DNA of 64,000 bases, from contig JAJFLR010000030.1 of assembly GCA_021772565.1 (NCBI GenBank), positions 44,031 to 108,030 on the forward strand, written 5' to 3'. Numbering within the stretch: the stretch's first letter is position 1; every line of letters begins with the position of its first letter. Below the pieces are notes generated by a model. The model was not told where the DNA came from. It was given only the letters and a program-made list of their open reading frames with translations, and searched no databases. Position numbers and translations under genes: made by a program. Positions 1 to 8,590 of this stretch are shown one piece after another. Source of the DNA: Opitutales bacterium (GTDB taxonomy: Bacteria > Verrucomicrobiota > Verrucomicrobiia > Opitutales > JAJFLR01).

Positions 1-2
1 AT

Positions 3-524
3 GGGTTAACTTCTTATAGAGTAGATGAAATTATTTTAGCGGATAACGCACTTACACCAACGTTAGCTGTCAGTGTATCAACTGTCGATTTTAATGGTCC
101 CTTGGTGGCAACTTCAACTGATCATCGATTTTCTTCTGATATAATTTCTTTGGATTACAATGCACCTAGCAATACTTGGGAATTGCGTGTTTATACTTCA
201 AATACAAATGACGCAGTTGGGCTGGTTAATAGTAACGGAAGTACAATTCCGCTAAAAATTGATCTCGGTGCTGACGACGATCCTGAAATTGATTCTGCTT
301 GGGCGCCTGTTAATGGTGATGAGAGTAACCTTAAGTTTTTTAATGTATTTGATGACAGTACCGTTAACGATAGTGGTAATCCTGTTTACACAACAGTTGT
401 TTCATCTGCAAATTCAGATTCAAATTTAAATAACAATTTTCAGGTAAGTTTTGCCATAGATCTAGCAGGTGCAACTACTACCACGTATTCTTCAAATGTT
501 ACATTTGAATTATTTATCGAATAG
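3..524 (+). CDS. C-terminal part of a secreted or surface protein (5' end outside window)
   Basis: The reading frame is open from the first bases of the window, so this is the last 173 or so residues of a longer protein; an internal TTG at 102 is not the real start. The residues are rich in Asn, Ser, Thr and Asp with very little Lys. The tail alternates hydrophobic and polar residues and ends in a V-T-F-E-L-F-I-E strand, as in an extracellular beta-sandwich domain. I recognise no named family. It converges with the secreted protein on the opposite strand, with only seven bases between the two stop codons. The composition resembles large cell-surface proteins of Verrucomicrobiota and Planctomycetota, but this is an impression and not a homology claim. 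Confidence 0.6.
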   Translation, partial: GLTSYRVDEIILADNALTPTLAVSVSTVDFNGPLVATSTDHRFSSDIISLDYNAPSNTWELRVYTSNTNDAVGLVNSNGSTIPLKIDLGADDDPEIDSAWAPVNGDESNLKFFNVFDDSTVNDSGNPVYTTVVSSANSDSNLNNNFQVSFAIDLAGATTTTYSSNVTFELFIE

Positions 525-531
525 ATAAATA

Positions 532-1083
532 TTACTCCGTTGAGGGTTCTATCAATTCGATTCTATAAAATTTAGAATTGTTAGATAATATTTCATTGCT
601 GATAACTTGACTTGTAGCAAAATTGCTTGAATCAGCTTCAATTTCAGTTGAAAATGAATTAAATCCATCTTCAATATTACCTGTAGTGGTTAGGATTCTA
701 TATTTCCTTTTAATCGGATCAGGATTAGGAGATGATGCCCAAGTAATCTTTAGCTCATTAGATGCAATTCTTTCAATATTTGTGATTTTAAATACAGAGG
801 TTGAATCTGTCGGGTCAGTACCTGCTAAATATTCAAAAAAATCCTTTAACCCATCATTATCAAAATCAGCATCTCCATTACTAGAATTTAAATTGTCAAA
901 AAATTGGTTCTCCCATTGATCCGGTAAGCTATCTGAATCAGAATCAGTAGGATCAAACCCCGCAACTACAAGTGATAATGTTACCGAGTTTTTTATGCTT
1001 TCAGAATATCCAATGGAGTTAAAAAGTGAACACACTAAAGCACAAAGAAAAAGTTTTTTTATTATCTGAGTATAGAATTTCAT
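532..1083 (-). CDS. Secreted protein with Asp-rich DxDxDG (thrombospondin type 3-like) repeat
   Basis: The 183-residue protein starts with a Lys-rich n-region and a hydrophobic stretch ending near residue 27 (signal peptide), so it is exported. Residues 45-98 hold DSDSDSLPDQWE and DADFDNDGLKDFFEYLAGTDP. These are the calcium-binding Asp repeats common in secreted proteins of Verrucomicrobiota, where they typically sit near the C-terminal end of much longer proteins. The remainder (residues 95-183) looks like one beta-sandwich domain of the kind that normally follows this repeat. The protein is therefore short for its type and may be the remaining tail of a longer one with a new signal peptide, or a stand-alone binding module. 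Its substrate is unknown. Confidence 0.65.
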   Translation of the reverse strand: MKFYTQIIKKLFLCALVCSLFNSIGYSESIKNSVTLSLVVAGFDPTDSDSDSLPDQWENQFFDNLNSSNGDADFDNDGLKDFFEYLAGTDPTDSTSVFKITNIERIASNELKITWASSPNPDPIKRKYRILTTTGNIEDGFNSFSTEIEADSSNFATSQVISNEILSNNSKFYRIELIEPSTE

Positions 1084-1168
1084 TAGTTAATTAAATTTTA
1101 TTAATTATTATAAAATTAAGATTGAATGTTATTAGTAAATTTAAGGATTATGAATTTTTCAATATCTT

Positions 1169-3652
1169 TTAATATATACCTCTCATCTTTAATAGTTTAA
1201 ATTGGATAGATTTTCCACAGTCACTATAAATAGTATTAATTACATGTCGGATGAGAAACTTATTCTGGTCTAAATTATAGTCGTCTTTATTTTTCTTAAT
1301 ATAATCAGAAATTTCTAGAAGAATTTGTTGCTTGTCTATATCCTCTTCATTTCCAGATTTTGTGAGACATTTTAATGAAAGTAATCTTTTTTCAGCTATA
1401 AAGTGTAGTAACTTGTGAGAATTACTAAAATCAATACAATTTAAGTTATCGATTTTACTTTCAATGATATCGAAAGATTCATTAGTGGTCTTTAATAGTA
1501 ATGCTTCAATTAGTAGAATGAACTGATTTTCTCTGTTGGGATCAATACTATTAGCAAAATCAACTACTTCTTGAATATCGTTTATATTGTCTAATAAAGC
1601 ACACGATAATATTAAGGTTTCAAGCATATCTGTTTCCAGATTTTCCTTACTCTCGTAGTCTGACATCCAATCAATACATGCTTTGAAATCTTCAAGTTTG
1701 AAGTAAGATTTCCCAACTGCAGACCAAGTATATGGATCTCTTCTAAGAGTTCCTTTGTGTCTTCGCATATGATTAATAAATCCATCCAAATCATTGTGTT
1801 CAGTTAAAATTTCTAATAATCGAATATGGGCCTGTGCTTGAGCAGGACGATTCTTGTTTAATCGTCCAATGTGTTTTCTGCTGTATTTTATTCTGTCATC
1901 AGTATGATTAATCTCTACCCAGATTCTTCCAATCATCGGAGAGGCATCAGGATTATTAAATAATTCTTCGACTAGAATTAATATAGTGTTATCATTAAGG
2001 TAATTTTTTAATTCTGTTAATGCTTCTTTAATATCTGACAACGGGGCATCTGGTTTAAAAACTATATTTTCAAATGCTTTTCTTGCATTAGCTTCTTTCA
2101 ATAAATTTATGCTGGCAATGACTTCAAGATTTTCCGGGTCAACAGCCTTAAGCTGGTTCAATATTTGATTGCAACTCTCAATTTCATCATCCTCAAGGCA
2201 AAGTCGAAAATACCAGGTAGAGCTGAAAATATATTTTGGATCCAGTCTATAGGCTCTGGCAAATTCTTGTTTGCCTTGATCTCTATGGCCTTTTTCCAAA
2301 TATACCTGTCCAATTAAACCAAAATGTTTAGCATTTTTGGGTTCTAACTCAGCCATTCTTCTCAATGCGTTTTCATAGCGTTGGTTTTCTTTTAAAGTAC
2401 GCGCAAGATCAGCAAACATTTCCCATGCCTCTAAATTATACAAATATTCTTTTAAATGTTCTTCCAATAAAAGTAACGCTTTTTGAGCTTTGCCTCTTTC
2501 TTTGGCAACAATTGCTCTGCAATATTTTAAACGTCTTCTATTTCTGTAACCTTTACTATATTTTCGATATAATTTTGAAGCTACATCTAACGAACCCATT
2601 TTAATTTGAATCTGAATATCAAAATCTACTGCTATTATGAAGTCCGGATCAATTTCACGTGCTTTGTCAATAGCTTCTTTCGCTTTTTTAATATCATCAC
2701 AAAATAGATAATATCTTGAAAGATTCGCCTGATGAATGGCTTGACCAGGCTCTTTCCCAATAAATTCTTTAATAAACTCCTCAACTTCTTCAATACGGTT
2801 TTTTGAATCTAACCATCTTAGTAATCGTTGCCATGCCCAATCATTTGTAGGGTCTTGTAAAATAGCATTCTTTAAATTTTCAGTTGCTTTATCTATATCA
2901 TCTTTTATCCAAAATTGATCAGCAGCTAAGGAGAAGCTTTCAGGATTATTAGGATCAATTTTAATATTGCCTGTAATAATATCCGATTGATCATCAATAT
3001 CGTCATACCACAGACTTCCTTTTATCTCAGATAAATCTTTTGCTGCCTTGACAAAATTTGGGTCCAGTTCAAGAGCTTTTTCTAGAGCAGTGATCGCTAT
3101 TTCTCTTTGATTTATAATCCGGTTGACACGTGCTAATTCATAGTGAGCCAATGCGTTGTCAGGAAACTGTTCTACTGCTTCTTTGACGTGATCAACTGCG
3201 ATTCTTGTTTGATTATTTTCTAAATAATAATCTGTTAAAATAGGCCACACTGCCCATAAATCCGGAAATTGATCGATTAACGATTTTATAGCCAATTCAA
3301 ATTCATGAGCACCCAACAATTTTAGTAAATGTTGACCATATGCTCTTATCCCTGTGCCATCGCCTTTTTGTCTGTTAATTTCATCGCGAATGAAATTGAG
3401 AGCTGCAAATTTTTCTTCTCTTCTTGCTCCCAATAAAATCAATTGGTGAATAGCTGGATCACAATCGATAGACCTTTTAATTGCCTTTTTAAATGCCTCT
3501 GCAGCAGTAGGTTTATCTCCAGCCCGCAATCTAATTGTTCCTTCTAAACTATAGTACAATGAATTTTCAGGATCAACAGCTTGTGCTTTTAATAACTGAG
3601 ATATTACAATATCAGTTTCCTCGAGAATTGGCCTATCGACTAGAGTTTTCAC
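1169..3652 (-). CDS. Large tetratricopeptide repeat (TPR) protein
   Basis: The 827-residue protein has no signal peptide or membrane segment and is almost entirely helical. TPR units are clear over roughly residues 25-470. They show the usual W/L-G-Y-A-F-A-P pattern, for example A-L-A-H-Y-E-L-A-R-V around residue 170 followed by A-L-E-K-A-L-E-L-D-P-N. Repeats in the C-terminal half are more diverged. TPR arrays are protein-interaction scaffolds; nothing here reveals the partner. It sits alone, with AT-rich flanks of 85 and 143 bases. The length and the repeated D-P-N/D-P-E turns suggest a cytoplasmic scaffold rather than an O-GlcNAc transferase, because no catalytic domain follows the repeats. 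Confidence 0.75.
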   Translation of the reverse strand: MKTLVDRPILEETDIVISQLLKAQAVDPENSLYYSLEGTIRLRAGDKPTAAEAFKKAIKRSIDCDPAIHQLILLGARREEKFAALNFIRDEINRQKGDGTGIRAYGQHLLKLLGAHEFELAIKSLIDQFPDLWAVWPILTDYYLENNQTRIAVDHVKEAVEQFPDNALAHYELARVNRIINQREIAITALEKALELDPNFVKAAKDLSEIKGSLWYDDIDDQSDIITGNIKIDPNNPESFSLAADQFWIKDDIDKATENLKNAILQDPTNDWAWQRLLRWLDSKNRIEEVEEFIKEFIGKEPGQAIHQANLSRYYLFCDDIKKAKEAIDKAREIDPDFIIAVDFDIQIQIKMGSLDVASKLYRKYSKGYRNRRRLKYCRAIVAKERGKAQKALLLLEEHLKEYLYNLEAWEMFADLARTLKENQRYENALRRMAELEPKNAKHFGLIGQVYLEKGHRDQGKQEFARAYRLDPKYIFSSTWYFRLCLEDDEIESCNQILNQLKAVDPENLEVIASINLLKEANARKAFENIVFKPDAPLSDIKEALTELKNYLNDNTILILVEELFNNPDASPMIGRIWVEINHTDDRIKYSRKHIGRLNKNRPAQAQAHIRLLEILTEHNDLDGFINHMRRHKGTLRRDPYTWSAVGKSYFKLEDFKACIDWMSDYESKENLETDMLETLILSCALLDNINDIQEVVDFANSIDPNRENQFILLIEALLLKTTNESFDIIESKIDNLNCIDFSNSHKLLHFIAEKRLLSLKCLTKSGNEEDIDKQQILLEISDYIKKNKDDYNLDQNKFLIRHVINTIYSDCGKSIQFKLLKMRGIY

Positions 3653-3795
3653 TATTTAAATAATAATATTGGTTTATTTATTAAAAATTCGTATTAATTT
3701 TACGTTTTTGTTCTACACGTTTTTGGTTTTAAAATAAAGACTTAAAATATTTGAAGATTCTTTAATTATAAAACAGAATTAATTATTATACTTAT

Positions 3796-4515
3796 CTACA
3801 TTTGATTATCTAGATCAGTTTCCTTTAACGCCTTTTTTGCTACTTTTGTTACATAAATTGTAACAGCTAAAGTAGCGAATAAACCAATTATTGTGACTAT
3901 GTTTTTTAATGTATCAGGGGTTCCACTACCAGCAGCTACATCTAAACTTGTTTTACCAATATGTCCCAAATAAACATAAAGTAATGTACCCGGTATCATG
4001 CCAATCCAACTTGCTAATGCATAATGAGAAAATTTTACCGCTGTTATACCATAAAAATAATTACTTAATGCAAATGGGACGACAGGCGTTAAGCGTAGTA
4101 AAAAAATAATTTTGCCACCTTGTTTTCCAATCGCACTATCAATCACTTTAAATTTTGGATTTTGTTCAACTTTGTTGGCAACCTTATCTCTGGCAAAATA
4201 TCGCCCAATTAAAAATGACAGACATGCGCCCATTGTCGCGGAGAATGATACTGTAAGAAAACCAGGGATTAGTCCAAATATAAATCCGCCGCCAATGGTT
4301 AAGACTGAACCAGGGATAAGAAGGACAGTTAATATAATATAAGTGAGACTAAAAACAACAAATCCTATAGGACCCAAATCTTTTACCCAGTTATTAAATT
4401 GATTCAACCAATCGGTAACCGGCAAACTCCAGATTAAGATTAATATAAATAATAATACACTAACGACAGATATAATCTTAAAAACTAACTGCTTACTCTT
4501 ATCACTATTACTCAT
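3796..4515 (-). CDS. TVP38/TMEM64 (DedA-like, SNARE-associated) membrane protein
   Basis: The 239-residue inner-membrane protein begins with a hydrophobic helix (residues 10-30). It contains the family core around residues 70-150: a Gly-rich G-G-G-F-I-F-G-L-I-P-G motif, a second reentrant-like hydrophobic region, then G-R-Y-F-A-R, and later R-L-T-P-V-V-P-F. These match the VTT domain of the TVP38/DedA superfamily, whose members are implicated in lipid or small-molecule transport and membrane homeostasis. The gene lies seven bases downstream of the flavoprotein gene and is almost certainly co-transcribed with it. A TVP38 protein next to a MerA-like flavoprotein is a recurrent bacterial gene pair, though its function is not settled. 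Confidence 0.85.
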   Translation of the reverse strand: MSNSDKSKQLVFKIISVVSVLLFILILIWSLPVTDWLNQFNNWVKDLGPIGFVVFSLTYIILTVLLIPGSVLTIGGGFIFGLIPGFLTVSFSATMGACLSFLIGRYFARDKVANKVEQNPKFKVIDSAIGKQGGKIIFLLRLTPVVPFALSNYFYGITAVKFSHYALASWIGMIPGTLLYVYLGHIGKTSLDVAAGSGTPDTLKNIVTIIGLFATLAVTIYVTKVAKKALKETDLDNQM

Positions 4516-4522
4516 TTGAAAA

Positions 4523-5983
4523 TTATTTTAACTGTCGATCGAATAACCATTTGAAAATTGATTGTGCTCGAGGAGTCAAACGGGTCTTATTGTATTGATC
4601 TCCAAGTTTACGAGCAATTTCAGCAAAAGTGGGATAGGCGTGAATTGTTGATGAGATTTTTGACAACCCTATATTATGTTTCATTGCTAATACCAGCTCA
4701 TGTAAAAGATCACCTGCGTGATCACCAACAATTGTAACACCTATAATTACATCAGTTCCTTTTCTAGTTAATACTTTTGCAAATCCTTCATCTTTGTTTT
4801 CAACAATAGCACGATCAACATCTGAAAATTCTACTTTAAAAATATCGTAATCAATATTTTGTTTTTTTGCATCAGACTCATTCAGTCCAACTCTTGCAAC
4901 TTCAGGAGATGTATAGGTTGCCCAGGGAATGACACGATAATCTAGTTTAGAGTATAAAAAACTGAATGGCATCATAATATTGCGAACTAATATTCTCGCG
5001 TGATAATCAGCTACATGCGTAAACTGATAGGGGCCAACAATATCACCGGCGGCAAAAATGTGCGGTTGCGAGGTCTGTAATTTTTCGTTCGTAATAATAC
5101 CACGTTTGTTGAAATTTACGCCAGCTTGCTCCAGGCCAAGATTTTCAATGTTAGGAGTGCGACCCGTAGCAACTAATAAGGCATCAGACATTAATGTTTG
5201 GCTTTTTGAATCATCTTTTCCAACAATATCCAAAAATATTTTACCCTGTTTTTGATAAACTTTTTTTGGACTGACATTTGTTTTTAAAGTAACACCTTCA
5301 GCAATTAATTTTTTGCTGACAATGTCGATCGCGTCCGAATCTTCTCTGGGCAAAATATGCGAAGCCGTATTTACAATAGTTACTCTGACTCCCAACCGAT
5401 TGATTGCCTGTCCGAGTTCACTGCCAATGGGTCCACCTCCTAAAACGATCATACTTTCCGGTTTATCATTCAGCTCGTCGAATATCGTTTCGTTAGTATA
5501 ATAGGGCACTTTGTCTAATCCTTCAATATCGGGAACACGTGCTCGACTTCCGGCAGTAATGGCAAAATATTTTGCTTTCAGTTTTTGTCCGTTTACTTCG
5601 ACTTCATGTGGAGATATAAATTTTGCAGCTCCTTCAAAGACATCGACTCCAAGCCCTTCAAATCTTTCCACCGAATCATTTGGTTCTATTAATGCTCTAC
5701 GCTGTCTCATTCGCTTGAAAACATGCTTAAAATTAAATTGCGGCTCCTGCTTCTTTAGACCCATTTTTTCCGCGTCACGGATATCTTGTATCAGTCGGGC
5801 CGATGAAATTAAACCTTTACTGGGAACGCAGCCGAAATTGAGACAATCACCGCCCATCTTATTTTTTTCGATCAAAGCTGCACGTCCGCCCAATCCAGTT
5901 ACTGCAGCTGTGGTAATTAGACCAGCTGATCCGGCGCCAATTGCTATAACATTGTAGAGACCTTCTCCTTTATTTTTTTTCAT
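4523..5983 (-). CDS. MerA-like FAD/NAD(P)-dependent disulfide oxidoreductase
   Basis: This is a 486-residue class I pyridine nucleotide-disulfide oxidoreductase. It has an FAD-binding GAGSAG at residues 16-21, the redox-active C47-x4-C52 in GGDCLNFGCVPSK, an NAD(P)-binding G-G-G-P-I-G-S-E-L near residue 180, a second FAD motif A-A-G-D near residue 315, and a C-terminal dimerisation domain with H-A-Y-P-T-F-A-E. The family includes mercuric reductase, lipoamide dehydrogenase and glutathione reductase. The N-terminal heavy-metal domain and the C-terminal Cys pair of true MerA are absent, so mercury reduction is not supported. Pairing with TVP38 suggests a membrane redox role. The start is the first Met; no Shine-Dalgarno sequence is visible. 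Confidence 0.88.
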   Translation of the reverse strand: MKKNKGEGLYNVIAIGAGSAGLITTAAVTGLGGRAALIEKNKMGGDCLNFGCVPSKGLISSARLIQDIRDAEKMGLKKQEPQFNFKHVFKRMRQRRALIEPNDSVERFEGLGVDVFEGAAKFISPHEVEVNGQKLKAKYFAITAGSRARVPDIEGLDKVPYYTNETIFDELNDKPESMIVLGGGPIGSELGQAINRLGVRVTIVNTASHILPREDSDAIDIVSKKLIAEGVTLKTNVSPKKVYQKQGKIFLDIVGKDDSKSQTLMSDALLVATGRTPNIENLGLEQAGVNFNKRGIITNEKLQTSQPHIFAAGDIVGPYQFTHVADYHARILVRNIMMPFSFLYSKLDYRVIPWATYTSPEVARVGLNESDAKKQNIDYDIFKVEFSDVDRAIVENKDEGFAKVLTRKGTDVIIGVTIVGDHAGDLLHELVLAMKHNIGLSKISSTIHAYPTFAEIARKLGDQYNKTRLTPRAQSIFKWLFDRQLK

Positions 5984-6392
5984 TTTTTATAATTAACTAA
6001 TTTTGAACGATATATGCTTCAAAATTGATTAGTATGACGCAATGTAATTAATATTATTCCTGACATTGAAAATTTCGGGTAAATGGCAGTATTTTTAAAA
6101 TAGTGCATTTTCTACTTTAAACTATTTGTAGCCAATAAAACTCTCTCGATATTTTTTTGCCGAGGGCGTCTATTTTTATTTAAACTATTTTTAGCTAGTA
6201 AGTTGAATAGTTAAAAAAGTCATTTAGTAGTCGGCATTATCACTTAATTAAAAGTATAATTATATTACTACATATTATACATTTTAAAAATACGACTTGA
6301 TTTCACAAAAAATTTTTATCTTATAGGGAACTCTTTTTTTTATTAATTTTCTGACAAAAAAATTAAATTTTCTCAATTTTAAATAACTGTAA
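5984..6392. other. AT-rich intergenic region between divergent genes
   Basis: This 409-base gap separates the MerA-like gene (leftward) from the ABC operon (rightward) and must carry both promoters; I cannot assign -35/-10 boxes with confidence in such AT-rich sequence. It contains an imperfect direct repeat of about 20 bases (TTTAAACTATTT-type) at about 6117 and 6179, 62 bases apart, with a weak hairpin between them. I see no coding sequence. Confidence 0.5.
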
Positions 6393-7307
6393 ATGATTGA
6401 AGCGGATAAGCTAGTAAAAGATTATGGCCCGATACGGGCAGTCGACAATGTCAGCTTTAAAGTTGAAAAGGGCGATGTGCTTGGCTTTCTTGGCCCCAAT
6501 GGTGCCGGGAAGTCGACATCTATGAAGATGATTACCGGGTTTTTGCGACCCACAAGTGGCACTGCCAGAATTGGTGAAATCGATGTGAGAGAGAACCCGA
6601 TTGAAGCTAAAAAACTTTTTGGCTATCTGCCGGAAAGTGGACCATTGTATGAGGAAATGACTGTTATGGAGTTTTTGGATTTTATCTGCTCAATGCGTGG
6701 AATTTGTAAAAAGAAGGATAAGACTGAAAAAATTCAAAGAGTTGTTGAAATCTGTCATTTAGAAGGTGTGCGCAATCAACCGATCGATACTTTGAGTAAA
6801 GGCTTTCGTCAACGTGTTGGCATGGCACAAGCCGTTATCCATGATCCGGCATGTCTGATTATGGATGAACCAACTGATGGACTCGACCCCAATCAAAAGT
6901 TGGAAGTTAGAAAATTTATATCATCAATGGCAGAAGAAAAAGCAATAATTCTGTCGACTCATATTCTTGAAGAAGTGGAGGCGATGTGTAATAGAGTCAT
7001 AATTATAGCCAATGGTAAAATTTTGGTCGATGAGACACCGGAAAATTTAAGAAAACGTCATCCTCACTTCAATGCAGTTAGACTAAAAATTCGCGGCGAA
7101 AAAGGAGAGGTTAAAGAATTTTTAAATGGCCATTCATTAGTTAAAGAAATTGTTGATGAAAGTGGACAAATTCTAGTAGTGCCAAAAAATGGAGAAAATA
7201 TCGACGAAACTTTATTCCAGGCTGCAAAAGACAAAAATTGGCAAGTTACTCAAATCGAAAAACCACATACCGGTCTCGAAGAAGTTTTTGCAAATCTAAC
7301 TAAATAA
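6393..7307 (+). CDS. ABC transporter ATP-binding protein (GldA type)
   Basis: The 304-residue ATPase has Walker A G-P-N-G-A-G-K-S-T at residues 34-42, the signature L-S-K-G-F-R-Q-R-V near residue 137, Walker B C-L-I-M-D-E-P-T-D-G-L-D-P near residue 160 and the switch His in S-T-H-I-L-E-E near residue 190. A C-terminal extension of about 80 residues is typical of ABC-2 exporter ATPases. It is the first gene of an operon with an ABC-2 permease, a GldG-like protein and a DUF4340 protein. In Bacteroidota GldA/F/G are needed for gliding, but in other phyla the same set occurs without gliding and is regarded as an exporter of unknown cargo. An unrelated GxxExxY gene now separates it from its permease. 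Confidence 0.9.
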   Translation: MIEADKLVKDYGPIRAVDNVSFKVEKGDVLGFLGPNGAGKSTSMKMITGFLRPTSGTARIGEIDVRENPIEAKKLFGYLPESGPLYEEMTVMEFLDFICSMRGICKKKDKTEKIQRVVEICHLEGVRNQPIDTLSKGFRQRVGMAQAVIHDPACLIMDEPTDGLDPNQKLEVRKFISSMAEEKAIILSTHILEEVEAMCNRVIIIANGKILVDETPENLRKRHPHFNAVRLKIRGEKGEVKEFLNGHSLVKEIVDESGQILVVPKNGENIDETLFQAAKDKNWQVTQIEKPHTGLEEVFANLTK

Positions 7308-7379
7308 GAATCCTAACCAATGATATATATGCCACTACCGAGCAAAAGCGACACCTCAACGAACGAAGTGAGAATAACA

Positions 7380-7781
7380 ATGAAACACAGATTAAACACA
7401 GATGAAGATTTGGAATTTGAGCATAAAGAGATAACAAAGGAGATAATAGGTGCAGCATTTGAAGTATATAATATTTTAGGCTATGGATTTTTAGAAAAAA
7501 TTTATCAAAAAGCATTACAGGTAGAATTAAAAATAAGAGGTTTAGAGACTGAATTGGAACCACAATTGAAAGTAAACTTTAAAGGCTATAATGTAGGAGA
7601 TTATTATGCTGATTTATTAGTAAATAAAAGTGTCGTCGTAGAAATCAAAACACATCAAGAATATAATAATAAAGATGAAGCCCAATTGTTAAATGAATTA
7701 AAGAGTGGTGAAGTGAAAATTGGTTTGTTAATCAATTTCTCTAGAGAAAAAGTTGAGTTTAAGAGACTAATTATTCAATAA
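7380..7781 (+). CDS. GxxExxY family protein (PD-(D/E)xK nuclease-like)
   Basis: The family-defining motif is present as G-F-L-E-K-I-Y, preceded by G-A-A-F-E-V-Y. A PD-(D/E)xK-like core follows: Y-Y-A-D-L-L-V, then V-V-V-E-I-K-T (ExK) about ten residues later. The C-terminal G-L-L-I-N-F and K-R-L-I motifs are typical. I place the start at 7380 (M-K-H-R-L-N-T-D), giving 133 residues; an upstream Met at 7320 in the same frame would add 20 residues without family character. The gene interrupts an ABC exporter operon between the ATPase and the permease. Codons 3-8 are themselves half of an 18-nt inverted repeat whose partner lies just after the stop codon, so the gene appears to be cargo of a small mobile unit. 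Nuclease activity is inferred from the fold family and is not established. Confidence 0.85.
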   Translation: MKHRLNTDEDLEFEHKEITKEIIGAAFEVYNILGYGFLEKIYQKALQVELKIRGLETELEPQLKVNFKGYNVGDYYADLLVNKSVVVEIKTHQEYNNKDEAQLLNELKSGEVKIGLLINFSREKVEFKRLIIQ

Positions 7782-7812
7782 ATCTGTGTTCGATCTGTGT
7801 TTAATCTGTGGC
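7380..7812. mobile_element. Inverted-repeat-bounded unit carrying the GxxExxY gene
   Basis: The 18-mer cacagattaaacacagat at 7386-7403 recurs as its exact reverse complement at 7793-7810. The right side has an additional ctgtgtt unit at 7784-7790, so each arm is built from a CACAGATTAAA-type direct repeat. The pair encloses only the GxxExxY gene. The position inside an otherwise contiguous GldA-GldF-GldG operon argues for insertion. A second unit with the same kind of arms but no gene lies at 47203-47369. The exact outer ends and any target duplication are not resolved. Confidence 0.6.
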
Positions 7813-7848
7813 AAATAAATTACAATATATTAAAATGAAATATTTAAA

Positions 7849-8568
7849 ATGAGCGCAATTTTATCCATCTTCAAACGAGAGTTTTTAAGCTACTTCAGAT
7901 CATCACTGGCTTATGTATTTTTGATTGTTTTTATATTATTGTCGATAAGTTTGACTTGGTTTGTTGGTAGTTTTTTCAAGTCTGATGATGCAAACCTAAA
8001 TCGCTTCTTTGTGTTTTTGCCTTGGGTATTTGCTATTTTTACACCCGCTGTTGGCATGCGTTTATGGGCTGAGGAGCGAAAAACCGGAACATGGGAACTG
8101 CTGTTAACATTACCTGTATCTGTAACTCAAGCTGTAGTTGGAAAATTTTTAGCAGGATGGGCATTCATTACGTTAGCATTGTTTTCTACATTTACTATGC
8201 CGGCAAGTGTCGCTTATCTTGGAGATCCGGATTGGGGGCCGATCATAAGTGGTTACTTTGGTGCTATTCTGATGGCAGGTGCTTATTTAAGTATTTGCTC
8301 TTTGACTTCAGCATTAACAAAGAGCCAGGTCATTGCTTTTGTTTTGGGATTTATAATTTGTCTTTTGTTAGTTTTGTCCGGTTGGAGTATTTTTAGTGAG
8401 CTCTTCAGTGGTTTGCCTGTTGCTATAGTCGATGCCATTTCAAATTTTAGTTTTATCACCCATTATGAATCGATGATGAGAGGTTTAATAACGATCAAGG
8501 ATATTTTGTTTTTTGTATCATTAATAATTTTTTCGCTTATCCTGAACATTGTAGTGTTGGAAAGATAA
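7849..8568 (+). CDS. ABC-2 type transporter permease (GldF type)
   Basis: The 239-residue protein has about six hydrophobic segments. It begins K-R-E-F-L-S-Y-F-R-S-S-L-A-Y-V, the characteristic opening of GldF/NosY-like ABC-2 permeases, and contains M-R-L-W-A-E-E-R-K-T-G-T-W-E-L-L-L-T-L-P-V (about residues 68-88), the conserved cytoplasmic motif of the family. It is the membrane partner of the ATPase at 6393, from which it is separated by the inserted GxxExxY unit, and it is followed after 22 bases by the GldG-like gene. With the ATPase in place it would make a complete exporter; the cargo is unknown. No Shine-Dalgarno sequence precedes the ATG. Confidence 0.87.
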   Translation: MSAILSIFKREFLSYFRSSLAYVFLIVFILLSISLTWFVGSFFKSDDANLNRFFVFLPWVFAIFTPAVGMRLWAEERKTGTWELLLTLPVSVTQAVVGKFLAGWAFITLALFSTFTMPASVAYLGDPDWGPIISGYFGAILMAGAYLSICSLTSALTKSQVIAFVLGFIICLLLVLSGWSIFSELFSGLPVAIVDAISNFSFITHYESMMRGLITIKDILFFVSLIIFSLILNIVVLER

Positions 8569-8590
8569 TAAAAATTTTAAGTAATATAAA

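Noticed and set aside
4523..5983. Mercury resistance (merA)
   Set aside because: The heavy-metal N-domain, the C-terminal Cys pair and other mer genes are absent.
7300..7563. Minus-strand frame over the GxxExxY gene start
   Set aside because: The plus strand has an unmistakable family protein; the minus frame is hydrophobic shadow.
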